NCBI GenBank assembly: GCA_008477525.1
Contig: SPDT01000006.1
Coordinates: 3,251,501 to 3,315,500, forward strand
Direction: 5' to 3'
DNA: 64,000 nt
From: Hypomyces perniciosus
Taxonomy: Eukaryota > Ascomycota > Sordariomycetes > Hypocreales > Hypocreaceae
Part shown: one piece after another, positions 22,802-33,033 of the stretch
Numbering within the stretch: position 1 is the first letter of the stretch
Layout: the number at the start of each line of letters is the position of its first letter
Made by a program: the position numbers and the translations under genes
The notes under the pieces: generated by a model
Told to the model about the DNA's origin: nothing
Seen by the model: only the letters and a program-made list of their open reading frames with translations
The model's database searches: none

Positions 22802-23602
22802 TCACGGCAAGTTCGGGTCAGGAATAGACCCCGGCTTCGGCGCCCAATCCGCCAGTGTGCCACACTTCCCACACCTCCTCCTATGCTCATCGTTCTTGAA
22901 ATCCTCCACTGCCTGCTTGATCTGCGTGCCCAAATCCGTGCAGTGAAACGCCGCCTCGTGGACCACCACGGCGCCGGCGCCGTTGCTGCTGCAGGGCACG
23001 CAGTACCAGCGCATGCGGTCGATGGAGCTCACGGGGCGGCGCTGCTCCAGCACGATGCCGACGGTGTTGGCGAAGCGCACGGGGTTGTGCGGAGTGTTGG
23101 CGGGCAGCAGGAACATGTCGCCCTCGCGGATGACGATGTCCCGGAAGACGCCGTCGTCGACGACTTTGAGGGTCATGGCGCCGCGATATTGGTAGAACCA
23201 TTCGGGGGTTTGGTTGATGTGGTAGTCGGTTCGGGCGTTGGGGCCTCCGACGATCTATTTCGGTGGGAAAGAAGAGAAAAAAAACGAGTGAGTAACGAGC
23301 AGGTTCATCTGATATATCATGTGTCTTCTTCTTCATCTTCTTCCTCATCTCTCCTTTGTTGCTTGTCTTCTCAACCCCATGGGGAGGAGTAGCGTACCAT
23401 GACAGTAAAGTCATCGTTGTAGACGCAGTAGTTGTTAATCGGCGGCTGGAGGAGATGGGAATTCTCCTCGAGCCTAGAATTAGAGAAAGAAAGAAAGAAA
23501 GAATCAGTACGTGAACTCTTGGGGGGACAGGAAAAGCCTCATCCGAGAATGGGTTGTCATCCTGACTCACCACTTGGGCAGATTCACCGGAGGTCCAAGC
23601 AT
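22802..23602 (-). CDS. bna1: 3-hydroxyanthranilate 3,4-dioxygenase
   Basis: Three exons on the minus strand: 23602-23571, 23473-23398 and 23254-22802, giving 186 aa. The enzyme opens the ring of 3-hydroxyanthranilate in the kynurenine route to quinolinate and NAD, in the cytosol. The cupin Fe(II) ligands are visible as H48 and E54 ([10 protein letters not shown]) and H92 (PANTPHNP). R44 and R96 match the substrate-carboxylate arginines. A second metal site of two CxxC pairs (CVPC near the middle, CGKC near the end) is present, as in fungal and bacterial enzymes. Length matches the family. The 97-nt first intron has a TTTC-repeat tract, and the second intron is 143 nt. Confidence 0.96.
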
Positions 23603-23912
23603 TTGTACTAGTTGAAGAGCGAGCTACTTCGTACTTTACCTTAGGGAATTGTATGCTAGAAGTGCAGTGTGTACGAAACGAGGCACAAGAAGTGCGAAGA
23701 GAAAAGAAGAGGAGAGGAGAGAAAATAATTGCTGTGCGAGATTGTGTGAGACGGTTCTGTTTATCAATCGAAACATGAACTATTTACGGAGTATTTTTAC
23801 CGTCACTCCGTACTATTCTACACAGTGCGGATTTCTCACGTCTGGGGCAAAGTGGCGATAACCTCCAACGCGAACGTGTGACCTGTCATCCCCAAAAGCC
23901 TTCGACATCATT
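23603..23912. other. Spacer between dioxygenase and SET gene
   Basis: About 310 bp holding two TACTYCGTA words (23625-23633 and 23785-23793), with a related CACTCCGTA at about 23804. It serves as dioxygenase promoter and SET-gene 3' flank. No ORF of interest. Confidence 0.5.
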
Positions 23913-25755
23913 CTATCCGCTCTTGACCGCCCATAGCTTCTCGTTGACGCCCGCCCATTTCAAGAGGCTCGCATGCGATGCCTTGAATTTCCTCCTGAAA
24001 TTCCGTGTATTGGGACGAGGGCCGTAGTAATCCGGCACTTCGTCGTCGAACCACTTCTGGATGGCTCGGGTCAGGACTGCCTCTGGCCCATGCGTCTTCG
24101 TTGAATGGTTGAGCAGCTCTTGGAGATGCCCCATGAAGATGTCTCTCATCTCTTTACTCTTGGGAATGCCCACGTTGTCCCGAAAGACGGAGTGGTGCGG
24201 GGGGAGCGCTGCGATGGCGGCCAGAGCCTTCACCAAATCGAGCAGATCTTCTACCCAGGCCAATCCCTGGCGCTGTTTGGTGGAAGCACATCCTCTAAGT
24301 CTGAGCTTGAGGCCCACTATGGTCTGGCCTTTGGCGTTGCATAAGACGGCCAATGTCTTCCATGTCGTTGGCAGTGGCTCCAGGTCGTCTGGCCACTTGC
24401 TCCCCGCATAGCCATCCTCGATCAAATCGTGGATACTAACTACCAATTGCGTGACATTCAGGTTCTCGAAAGACATGATTGAATTCTCCATACCGCGGGT
24501 CATGATTTCAAGAAATTTCAGTTGGGATTGCTGAATAGACTTGAGACGAGAGGCGTCAGCCGATACGGCTTGGAAATGTTGTTCGGCCTCCGCCTTGCAT
24601 CTGGCACCTGTTTTTATCGTCAGCTATAGAAACCAAGGTAGGGCAGGGGATTTGTGTGCATCATACATTCGCACTGAAAGAGATACCGGGTCTTGAGCCT
24701 CGGCTGGCGAAGCATCAGATCAAAGGCCACCACTTCTCGGTAACAATGCAGGAGTTCCTCGCCAGCGCTGAGGGCTCGTAACGCGCGGACGTGTAGCTTT
24801 TCATTGTTGAAGACAACAACCAAGTTGGGATCGCAGGAGTGGTTCACCAGGGATAAAGCTAGATCCAGCGCAATTCCGAGATTCTTGTTTCGGTAGGTCT
24901 GCTCCATGGGTGCGCAATTGATGAGGAGCTACGAGACAGATGAGAAGAATGTAAGCAACTCATGAAACTCAACAGAACATCAGTTCCCCGCGGGATACTC
25001 ACCATGCAGTAGAGTTTCTCAACATCAACAAGGGCAAGATCGGATCCAGTCCGGGCCTTTGCTTCTACAGCAACCTGCTGTATCGTCCTATACTGGACAT
25101 CGTTCTTATTCTCGCCCTCACCCTCGCTCTCATTCTCACCCTGACGATATTTGTCATGGTGGTTTTGCAGTTTGGATAGAACCTCAACTTGCTGTTTCGA
25201 GACTTTCTCGTGTTTGATTTTGATAAGGAGCCGACACAAGGCTCTAATCTCGACCTCGGCCGATGCATTTGAGAGTAGCTCACACTCATATTTGTGGTAC
25301 GCTTTCCACGCAGCTGTCTGGCAAGGCTTTTTGGGGGGTTTCAAAGCTGATAAGTCCTCGATCATTCACTAACAGAAAGTTTGGGATGTGTTTGGAAGGC
25401 TTACCTTTGAACAGTACCTGTACATGAGACATCCTGAACAAGCCAAGGGATCGGGCAAGGTCTCGTTCTTAACAAGGAAGCGACCATCTGGGTGAAGGAT
25501 ATCCCTCCTTGCCTGATAGCAAAAGTCGCATACCCGAAAAGGATCGCGAGTCTCGGCGCAGTGGAGAAGAGGGCTTGACACGAAGATCAGCTCCCCTTCC
25601 GCAACGTCTCGAGTTGTGAAGATACCCGTGCCGGCGCCTGGGATGTTGGATTCACGTATGGCTAGAGATCCAGGATGCGCGTCGATGTTGCCCAGAATGT
25701 ATCGACAGAGTTCGCCATCCTCGTGGATTGGTGGGCTTGGCTGGGTCGAACCCAT
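23913..25755 (-). CDS. SET-MYND (SMYD-type) methyltransferase-like protein
   Basis: Four exons on the minus strand: 25755-25405, 25326-25003, 24928-24667 and 24607-23913, giving 543 aa. SMYD proteins methylate lysines of histones and other proteins. The SET N-part is at about 30-60 (IPGAGTGIFTTRDVAEGELIF). A MYND zinc finger follows (VCDFC near 76-79, then CSGC and RYCSK-PCQTAAWKAYHKYEC), split by intron 1. The SET core NHSCDPN is at 254-260, with GEELLHCY after it. The post-SET Cys triad C311/C313/C316 is created across intron 3. The roughly 230-residue C-terminal part is helical and is probably the usual SMYD C-terminal domain. The intron 1 acceptor (AAAAAG) is weak in pyrimidines but restores frame and the MYND spacing. 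Target unknown. Confidence 0.87.
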
Positions 25756-26510
25756 ACTGTCGGTTTGTTTGGGGTCTACCGAGGTGCTGCGAGTCGGCTG
25801 GGTCGTTGCCCTCGAGGCGAATGAGGAGATGGCGAGCTTTATATGGGAGTAAAGTCATGGCGAATGATGAAAGCCATGTGGCATGATATTCTGAAGAGTC
25901 TATTCAGTGACAACAGGCTGTTGGGTCGAGTCATTGGATGTTATTCAGAATGGTAACTGCTATTGATGAATTAAAGCTTTAGTTTGAATAGAGGAGGTGA
26001 ATATACCTATGAAGTATATTTTAATATTGTACATTCTTCAATGCGATTTATTAGCATCCGATTATTCTATTCTGTTAAACTCTCTGCGGATTACATTACA
26101 GTCCACCATGTGACGGTTTGCTCAGCTGGCGTTGTATATTCACATTCAATAGCCGAGTAAAGGCCTGAGAAACCCGATCCCAGTGCCATTTTTGAGAATA
26201 GACGACATGAATATTTTTGATATGAATGCTATGCTTTATTTCTTTTCCCTCGACAAGAATGCAGCTTGTCTGGTAACGCAACTTACAGGGCTGTCTCACC
26301 GAGCTCAGGCCCCCCGCCTCCCCGCATTAGGGATGAGCAAGTTAAGCAATCACGCTATCTGTACTCTGTACCTATCTTTGGCTTGCTCGTGATAGTACCT
26401 CCAGCCTCTCTGTTCTCTCTTCCACATCATCACCTCTACCAATCTCCAAGCTTAGGAACCTCATTCAACCCGCCTGAACCCATCTCCTCTCTCCCGATAT
26501 CAACTCGAAT
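25756..26510. promoter_or_regulatory. Divergent promoter of SET gene and copper transporter
   Basis: About 755 bp between outward-facing genes. The 25,900-26,100 part is AT-rich. Three sites resemble the yeast Mac1 copper-response element TTTGCKCA: TTTGCTCA at 26117-26124 (an exact match), TGAGCAAG at 26334-26341 (reverse complement CTTGCTCA), and CTTGCTCG at 26382-26389. They lie 120-395 bp upstream of the CTR start, the right distance for copper-starvation control. Regulation is inferred from the motif only. Confidence 0.5.
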
Positions 26511-27349
26511 ATGGACCACTCTCACATGGACCATAGCAGCCACATGGGCCATTCCATGGATATGGATCATGGCGGCGGCCACGGCGGTATGGACGACATG
26601 TGCAGCATGAACGTAAGTGATGCCCTCTGGCATCTCTGATATACCTTCATAATTCGACTGTTGCTCACCAGCTGCTCCTCTAGATGCTCTTCACCTGGAA
26701 CACCAAAAACCTCTGCATCGTCTTCCGCCAATGGCACGTCCGCTCCACCACATCCCTCATCCTCTCCCTCATAGCCGTCGTCCTTATCGGCATCGGCTAC
26801 GAAGGTCTGCGCGCGCTCTCACGTCGATACGAAACCTCTCTGGCCCAAAGTATCGAGACCATGCCCAGTAAGTGCTCTCTTCTCTCTCCCTCTATCTCTC
26901 CATCTCTCTCTCCGATGCCGCATCTCCCATTGTGTCCTTCCCCATTATCCTCTGGGAATGCGTGCCAATGCTAAGACGCTTTCTTCTTCTCCGTGAAGGT
27001 GTCCATAACAACAACGATGGTGATGATGATGATAATGAAAATGGAAATGTTACTGAGACTACTCCCTTCTTCCGCCGCCCAGGACAGAATCGCGCAAACG
27101 CCAGCCAGCGCGGCCACGTCATCAAGGCCGTGCTCTACGCCATCCAAAACTTCTACGCATTTATGCTCATGTGAGTTGATTCGTTTACCCGGTTTGACTG
27201 TCAACTTGGAAACTAAAACAGCCCTGGAAAGGTTGGTCTTTATGACGTACAATGGCTGGGTCATGGTTGCCGTGTCCTTGGGTGCGTTTTTGGGATATCT
27301 TTTGTTTGGGCACTCGACCTCGGCGACCAAGGAAAATGCTTGCCATTGA
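26511..27349 (+). CDS. CTR-family copper transporter
   Basis: Four exons: 26511-26612, 26684-26867, 26999-27170 and 27232-27349, giving 191 aa. It is a high-affinity Cu(I) importer subunit of the trimeric CTR family, in the plasma or vacuolar membrane. Exon 1 is a Met/His-rich extracellular leader (MDHSHMDHSSHMGHSMDMDH, then GGMDDMCSMN). TM1 is about 54-75 after WHVRS. A cytosolic loop rich in Asn/Asp follows. TM2 carries the MxxxM copper filter (FMLMLVFMTYN, the second Met regenerated at the intron 3 join). TM3 carries GxxxG in SLGAFLGYLLFG. The tail ends ENACH, with a Cys and His for copper hand-off. Copper-element-like sites lie upstream. Length and layout resemble Ctr3/Ctr4-type proteins. 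Confidence 0.93.
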
Positions 27350-27569
27350 ATCAGGTACGCTTGAGCACAGTTGGATCTCCGATTAGGTATCACAGGCTCG
27401 CCCCCCGATTCTGCAGTGTTCCTCGGACATTACCAGAGAACGACTCCCTTGTCCTGTACCGACAACATCCCCAGAAACCTGTCTGCCAACTCCTCATCCC
27501 TCGAAAATCTAGTTACATCCATGGCGATAAAAGTAATACGCAGTCACGTATGTCTCTATGTGCCATGCT

Positions 27570-28823
27570 CTACATCTTCGCGGGCTTCTGCTCCTCCTCC
27601 TTCTGCTCCCCAACCTCATTAAGCATCCCCTCCTCCATCGCTCGTTGTACAATTTTCACATCCCCAAGTTCGGTATTATGCTCTATCTCGGGGTCTTCGT
27701 TGAAAGCAATCCGCGCCGCATCCAGCAACACCCTCCCTGTCAAACCCCAGACCCTGAACCGGCCCTCCTGCTCCTGGCTGTTCCCAAGATTGTCCGCCAA
27801 CTCAATCTGCGCCGCGCTGCCCTGTCGCGGCTTTGATACCCTTTGGTTGTTAATGGGCACGTAGAAGTTGTGTACACGCCACTGCTCATCCTTCCAATCT
27901 GTCCACGCGCCGTCGTACCAATGCCCCGGGGGAAGAGTCTCGCCTGGTCGTGCGGGCAGATCGGTGGCCTTGAGGAAGTTGTAGAACGGAGCGCTGAACA
28001 CGGCGGCGACTTCTCTGGCGTCGAGGCGGGGGATCATTGATTCTTCCACGAGCGGTGCCGGGGAATCTGGTGAGGTGCGATCAGCGTGCAACAAGGCCAC
28101 GCAGGGTATGACGACGAGGTGAGTGCGGGCTAGAGAGGGCGGTAGACAGCAAAGCTGTTCGATGCGGAATGGTCTGGGTATTCGGAGGTCGTCTATAGGA
28201 AGACCGATTTCTTCGTATGCCTCGCGCCGCGCTATTTGATCTACACATTGCGTCAATATCTCGAGCAGACTACGTGTGGATTGCCCACGGGTGAAGGAAT
28301 GCACATACATGGTGTTTCATCCTTGCTATCTGCCTTTCCTCCCGGCAGCGCGGCTTGGCCCGAGAAGCTACGTAGGCTCGCCGCGCGCATCGTAATGACG
28401 ACTCGCAAGTCGCCCCATCGGTCGGCATATAACAACACCAAGACTGCGGCTCGTTTGCGCGCGGGGAGTTTATCCCATAGAGGGAACGGCGGCGGCTTGT
28501 AAGCGCGAAACCGATTCAGGGCAGCCTTTGAACTCATTCAAATGTGTAAGCGATCTGATTTGAGATTCGGCCATGTGGGGGATGGGAACAACGAACAAAC
28601 TGACCAGGGCAAAGGGATTCAGCGACGTCATGGTCGATGCGTCATAGTACAAAGAAGCCCCTGTGTATTCCTGCGCCTCTTCAACCGATAGCCCTAGGGC
28701 TTCCCTTATATGGCTCTTGACGTCGGCGACTTCGGCTTCAGAGAGAACAGGTTCTGCAACGTTGAAGTCGTTGTGGTTTGCGATGACAGTCGATTCCTCG
28801 GGCAGCGATTCTTCGACGGTCAT
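27570..28823 (-). CDS. Nudix hydrolase, Pcd1/CoA-pyrophosphatase type
   Basis: Three exons on the minus strand: 28823-28605, 28525-28309 and 28240-27570, giving 368 aa. Pcd1/NUDT7 enzymes cleave CoA and its derivatives to phosphopantetheine and 3',5'-ADP, often in peroxisomes. The CoA-type motif is TMRAASLRSFSGQAALPGGK (118-137). The Nudix box continues to REAYEEIG (151-158), rebuilt across intron 2 by T|AT. Intron 1 uses a non-standard donor GTCAGT, but it has a GCTTAC branch site and restores frame to AALNRFRAYKPP. The 70-residue acidic N-terminus is unusual for the family. A start at the later ATG in STMTSLNPF is possible. The protein ends in KPAKM, not an obvious PTS1. It converges on the copper transporter. 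Confidence 0.85.
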
Positions 28824-29739
28824 TTCCGCGTCTAGGGAGAGCCGAGGCCCGTGAATATTTTCCCTCCACGCGACTACTTTGTAGGTTTCGCGCCTCTTTT
28901 CGCTTTTCTCTATTCCTCTGGAAGGAGATATGATGATGTATGTAGGAGTAGAGTTGGAGGAGTGAAGTCCGGTTTAGGCCGGAAATACGCACGCCTTTGG
29001 CCCCGCCTCCGGACCGGTACAACGCGGGGTGCCGCCAGCCGAGGCTCCAGATAATATTAGTGCAAACATTAGGAAGTACTTCTTATCATGTTAACAAATA
29101 GTATATATCTGGAGTTGGTGGTTATGTATTTTCCTTCTTCTCAAAGTGACGACAGCCTCAAGCTTATTGGCATGGGAGAGTGGCTGGTTTACTACTACAT
29201 GCTGTTCAGCGTTCAGTTGCAAAGCCTTCTTTCTCATGAGAAAATGATATGCCCGATGTCAACTTGCAGCTTCAGGATGGCCTTGTCAACTCTAACCTAA
29301 GATGGCTTACAGACCTTTATGCCAACTGTCTATTCACTCAGGCTCAACACACAGTATTCATGCGTCTCTAAAATACTAGAGGGTTGTATCCTGATGCAGT
29401 CATGATGTGTCTAGTCCCTGCAGCGGCAGTCTCTAACTGTTAGGTCGTAGACCAAAGACACTGGCACATATTCAGTAGAAGGTTTGGTGCTGCAGTGGAA
29501 AGGCGTCGACGAGTTCGTTCGACAAGGAGTCATAAGCTCAGACGTTGGCTTCGAGTATGCCATGTTCACCTCGAACGCGGCTAGCAAACCTTGGTATGAA
29601 GATCCAGTTCAAACTTTAGATAAATAGCCATTTCCTCCCATTTATAAACAAGACATATCCTTCAAATCTTTTTATTAACATTATTTGTCGACGACCAGAC
29701 TCTTAAAACAAGATATATCTCCTTCATTCCAATATCGCC
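28824..29739. other. Intergenic, Nudix promoter to F-box gene
   Basis: About 900 bp without a convincing gene. The minus frame of the Nudix gene stays open upstream of its ATG to a TAA near 28976, but without an ATG. The 29,600-29,730 part is AT-rich and leads into the F-box gene. Confidence 0.5.
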
Positions 29740-30939
29740 ATGCTCCAGCAAAAAGGCAGTATGAGCCATCCCTACGGGAGGAATATAATCACCAATAAGA
29801 AGCTCATTTCTCGCCTTTCATGCCAACCCAAATCATACTTCCAAGGATTTATCAATATCAAGAAGCCCGCGACGCCGTCATTTGTTCCTCGCCTGGACTC
29901 CTCGGCGCCTCTTGGACTTGGCCGCCTGGGTTGCTTTCCCGTTGAGATCATGCATACTATCCTTGACGACCTTGATCCCCGGTCCCTGGCGCGGTTCTCT
30001 CTTACCTGTCTGCGAGGTCACGCCATTATCCAGTCGTTACCAGCATATCGCGATCTATTAGAACACGCACCGCGTGTATTGATAGCATTAAGCCGCACAA
30101 GACTCATCTCCTATCACTCTGCTACTACAATCCGGGCTACTCTACGGTCAGATAGATGTATCGCCTGCGGAGAACACGGCCCTTACCTATTCTTGCCAAC
30201 CTGCGAGCGATGCTGCTTGGATTGCCTGCAAGTTAACCAGTGGCTATTCATAATGCCACGGGCTCAAGCGGCAAAGTGCTTTGAGATTCCGCTGCGGGAA
30301 ATAGATCGTCAGCTACCTATCGTGTACACACTTCCTGGCATATACGGTCCTTACAACAATAGATGGCACCAACCCCGCTACAGAAGCTTGAGATATGTCA
30401 GTGTTAAAGCGGCAAGAAGACTCGCGCTGACGATCCATGGGTCTAAAGGATATCGCTCCAAGTTCCGTGATATAGACATACGAGAAAGATACGCATCCAC
30501 ATTTATACTTCTCCGGAGCGAGCCACAACCAGAATTAAGGAGTGCCTATCCATTCAATGTCTACCCCGACATAGTGGCGCTAGCCAATGATAAAAGCTAC
30601 TGTGGCATGGCAGCAACTATATATGCTCCTTGTTTACTGCCAAATGGGACTGTTGATAGCGGTCTCTGGTGCCGTGGTTGTGAGTGGACGTTTGACGCCC
30701 GGAATTCTTGCCTCAGGGAGTATAATGCTTTTATGCGTTCGATGCCGGATCTTGGTGGGGTGACCGCATACCGTTTTCTGAGCCTAATGAAACATCGGAG
30801 CTGGTCTACACTGGGGTTCTTGGAGCATGTTAAGCATTGCTTTGGAGTGCGACGACTAGCACCTGATCTACACCCATGGCAAGTACAGGAAGAAGGAAAT
30901 CAAGGCGATGAGGAAGGGAGTTACGTTGTTGGACGTTAA
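29740..30939 (+). CDS. Fungal F-box protein with Cys-rich motif
   Basis: Single exon, 399 aa. An F-box is at about residues 62-105 (CFPVEIMHTILDDLDPRSLA, then RFSLTCLRGHAII), the segment that binds Skp1 in SCF ubiquitin ligases. It is followed by the Cys group CIACGEHGPYLFLPTCERCC, then LDC, a pattern seen in many Pezizomycotina F-box proteins and possibly a zinc site. Later Cys residues occur in LWCRGCEWTF. No LRR, WD40 or kelch repeats are visible, so the substrate-binding part is undefined. Family members in this class are numerous and species-variable. The tail is acidic and probably disordered. Confidence 0.8.
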   Translation: MLQQKGSMSHPYGRNIITNKKLISRLSCQPKSYFQGFINIKKPATPSFVPRLDSSAPLGLGRLGCFPVEIMHTILDDLDPRSLARFSLTCLRGHAIIQSLPAYRDLLEHAPRVLIALSRTRLISYHSATTIRATLRSDRCIACGEHGPYLFLPTCERCCLDCLQVNQWLFIMPRAQAAKCFEIPLREIDRQLPIVYTLPGIYGPYNNRWHQPRYRSLRYVSVKAARRLALTIHGSKGYRSKFRDIDIRERYASTFILLRSEPQPELRSAYPFNVYPDIVALANDKSYCGMAATIYAPCLLPNGTVDSGLWCRGCEWTFDARNSCLREYNAFMRSMPDLGGVTAYRFLSLMKHRSWSTLGFLEHVKHCFGVRRLAPDLHPWQVQEEGNQGDEEGSYVVGR

Positions 30940-31124
30940 GGGTGGAAACAATGGAAATCGCTGTATAACAAGCATCCAAGGGACGGAGTGTTTGGAGTTA
31001 TTCTCGTCTACTAAATCGCAATGCAATTGGCGAGTTCTTGAGAACGGAATAAAAATATATTAAAAAGTCTCGTCTATCCTAGAACTGAACAAGCCCCTTC
31101 ATCAACATTCACCCCATCACTCTC

Positions 31125-31883
31125 TCAGAGCAGAGCAACAGCCCCAACAGCCAGCACGGCCAACACATTCGCAGGCTGCACATCTCCAGCCCCCGAAACA
31201 ACCACTGGCGGCTGAGGAGAAGGCTTCACAACAGGAGGCACCGTGTTGTTGCCAGGCTTGTTGTGATGGTAGCAGTCCTCCACGGGGTGCAGCGTCCCAT
31301 CCTCGCCGAAGGGGTTGAAGCCCAGGCACTTGGCGTACTCAGCAGCGCAAGAAGATTGGTTTGCGCCAGGCTTGACACGGCACTCGTTGTACTTGTCCGT
31401 GCAGGCCTTGATGTGGCACTCCTCGGGAGGAGCAGTGGTCAGAGGCGGCGCAACCGTGTGGGAGCACGCCGTAGGCGTAGCGAGGGAGCCATCGCTCCCG
31501 AAGGGGTTGTAGCCCAAGCAAGACGCAAAGTTGGAAGTGCAAGTGGGACGATGAGCATTCGGAGCGCCGCGGCAGTGGTTATACTCGTCGTAGCACTTCT
31601 TCGCGCGGTGATCCCAGGCTGGCGCCGCGGTGGTGGTAGTAGCCGGGGGCTGAGTTGTGGTGTGAGCACACGCCGTGGGTGCTACGAGAGAACCATCCTC
31701 TCCAAAGGGGTTGTAGCCCAAGCACCCGGCGTAATTAGAGGAGCAGGTAGACAGATTTGCGCCTGGCTGGCTGCGGCAGGTGTTGTATGTGTTCCAGCAA
31801 GTGAGGGCGCACTCGCTGCGGGCCTGGATAGGCGAGGCGGCCAAGGCGGAGCCAATGAAAGCGGCAATGAGAACGGAATGCAT
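31125..31883 (-). CDS. GPI-anchored protein with three Cys-rich repeats
   Basis: Single exon, 252 aa, starting MHSVLIAAFIGSALAAS, a clear signal peptide of about 16 residues. Three units follow at about 25-72, 97-140 and 161-204. Each has five cysteines spaced C-x6-C-x10-C-x6-C-x17-C (C29/36/47/54/72; C97/104/115/122/140; C161/168/179/186/204) and the motif CLGYNPFGxDGSL or close to it. Repeats 1 and 3 have one more Cys upstream (C25, C156) that repeat 2 lacks. Linkers are Thr/Pro-rich and probably O-glycosylated. The C-terminus (VSGAGDVQPANV, then LAVLAVGAVALL) fits a GPI signal. It is not CFEM (no eight-Cys pattern). I know no function; cell-wall or surface adhesion is a guess. An upstream TATATAAA on the minus strand supports expression. 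Confidence 0.85.
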   Translation of the reverse strand: MHSVLIAAFIGSALAASPIQARSECALTCWNTYNTCRSQPGANLSTCSSNYAGCLGYNPFGEDGSLVAPTACAHTTTQPPATTTTAAPAWDHRAKKCYDEYNHCRGAPNAHRPTCTSNFASCLGYNPFGSDGSLATPTACSHTVAPPLTTAPPEECHIKACTDKYNECRVKPGANQSSCAAEYAKCLGFNPFGEDGTLHPVEDCYHHNKPGNNTVPPVVKPSPQPPVVVSGAGDVQPANVLAVLAVGAVALL

Positions 31884-33033
31884 TTTGGAAAGCTTTTGTT
31901 GTATAAAAGTTTGTTGTAAAAGAGTGATTTGAAGTTTGAAGGAGAAAAGATTGTGTGGTTGCAAAGGAGTGGTTGTGTTGATTGATGAGCTTGTTGGAGA
32001 TACCATTGAGTCTGCGACGAAAGGAACTTTATATATTGCTAGAAGCGAGGGCTGATTTGTTTTGTTCATTGTTCATTCTTCGTTCGTGTCGTTTGTATAT
32101 TAAGACATTCCAGTCAAATTGGTTGTCTAGAGAACTGGGTTGTATACCGTGGTTGAGACATGCGATGTGAAACAGAAAAACATGGGGAGAAACTCAAACA
32201 GATGGATGGCAAGAATGGGTGGAAATGCTACCCGGAAGTGCTCAAGAGATCTCTTTAAATATTTATTGGATCTCAAAAGTTACCCTTCATAATAGTCATA
32301 CGGAGTAGATAACAAAGCTCTGATCCTCTTGTGAATGTCAACATCTTACGATACACTTTCACTCACTGTATAATATGAATTGCCACCATATCCAGCGTAA
32401 AAGATGTTTATTTCCATCTTCAATAATTCGACATTCCTCATCGTCGAGATGCACCGGACCATCGCTTGGCACGTGAAAGGTACGCATACCTATCTAAGTC
32501 TATAGCATTCCACCCCAAGACACCCCTTGTTTACGTCCTCCAACATTCCTATTGAGAATACTCCGTACCTCTCATCACAACAGTACTACTGGTAGTGCTT
32601 CATTTTAGCCTTTCCCACTGATCGCTGAGCCGATTGTTTCATCTCTCGGGCCGCTGACGCCGGATTTGTGGGGCCGTGGCGGTATGCTTCATTGCGGTTC
32701 GGCACGCGCAACTCCGCGCGGGCCCTCCGCTTGTAGGCGCACTGTTGGTCATGAAAAAAACAACAGATACGTAGTACGAGTATTTAACGATATAGCCATA
32801 ATGTATTCATAAACAGATGAAAGCATCATTAGAAGTCGTATATGTGTATCTCGCTCTAAAGCGTCATATCCAAGCCTTTAAGCGCCGTGCTTTGGTCCGC
32901 ATATGCCCAAGCAGATGAGTGATATCGATAACCAACACCAAGCGCCCCTTCATAATAAATGTAAATAACCCTACCCTCATGAACGCATGTTCATCCCTTC
33001 GTGTACACCATCCATTCCATTCATTTTCATTCC
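31884..33033. promoter_or_regulatory. GPI-gene promoter and flanking spacer
   Basis: A strong TATA box (TATATAAA on the minus strand, 32028-32035) lies about 145 bp upstream of the GPI-protein ATG. The rest holds TACGGAGTA (32299-32307) and TACTCCGTA (32559-32567) and no convincing ORF. The far end is the 3' flank of the next minus-strand gene. Confidence 0.5.

Noticed and set aside
22887..23573. 228-codon minus-strand frame overlapping the dioxygenase
   Set aside because: It is a shifted frame running through introns 1 and 2 of the dioxygenase gene and becomes Arg/His-rich low complexity where it overlaps the true exon.
28738..29022. 94-codon minus-strand ORF upstream of the Nudix domain
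   Set aside because: It is in a different frame from the Nudix exon 1, basic and featureless, and cannot be spliced sensibly to the conserved exons.
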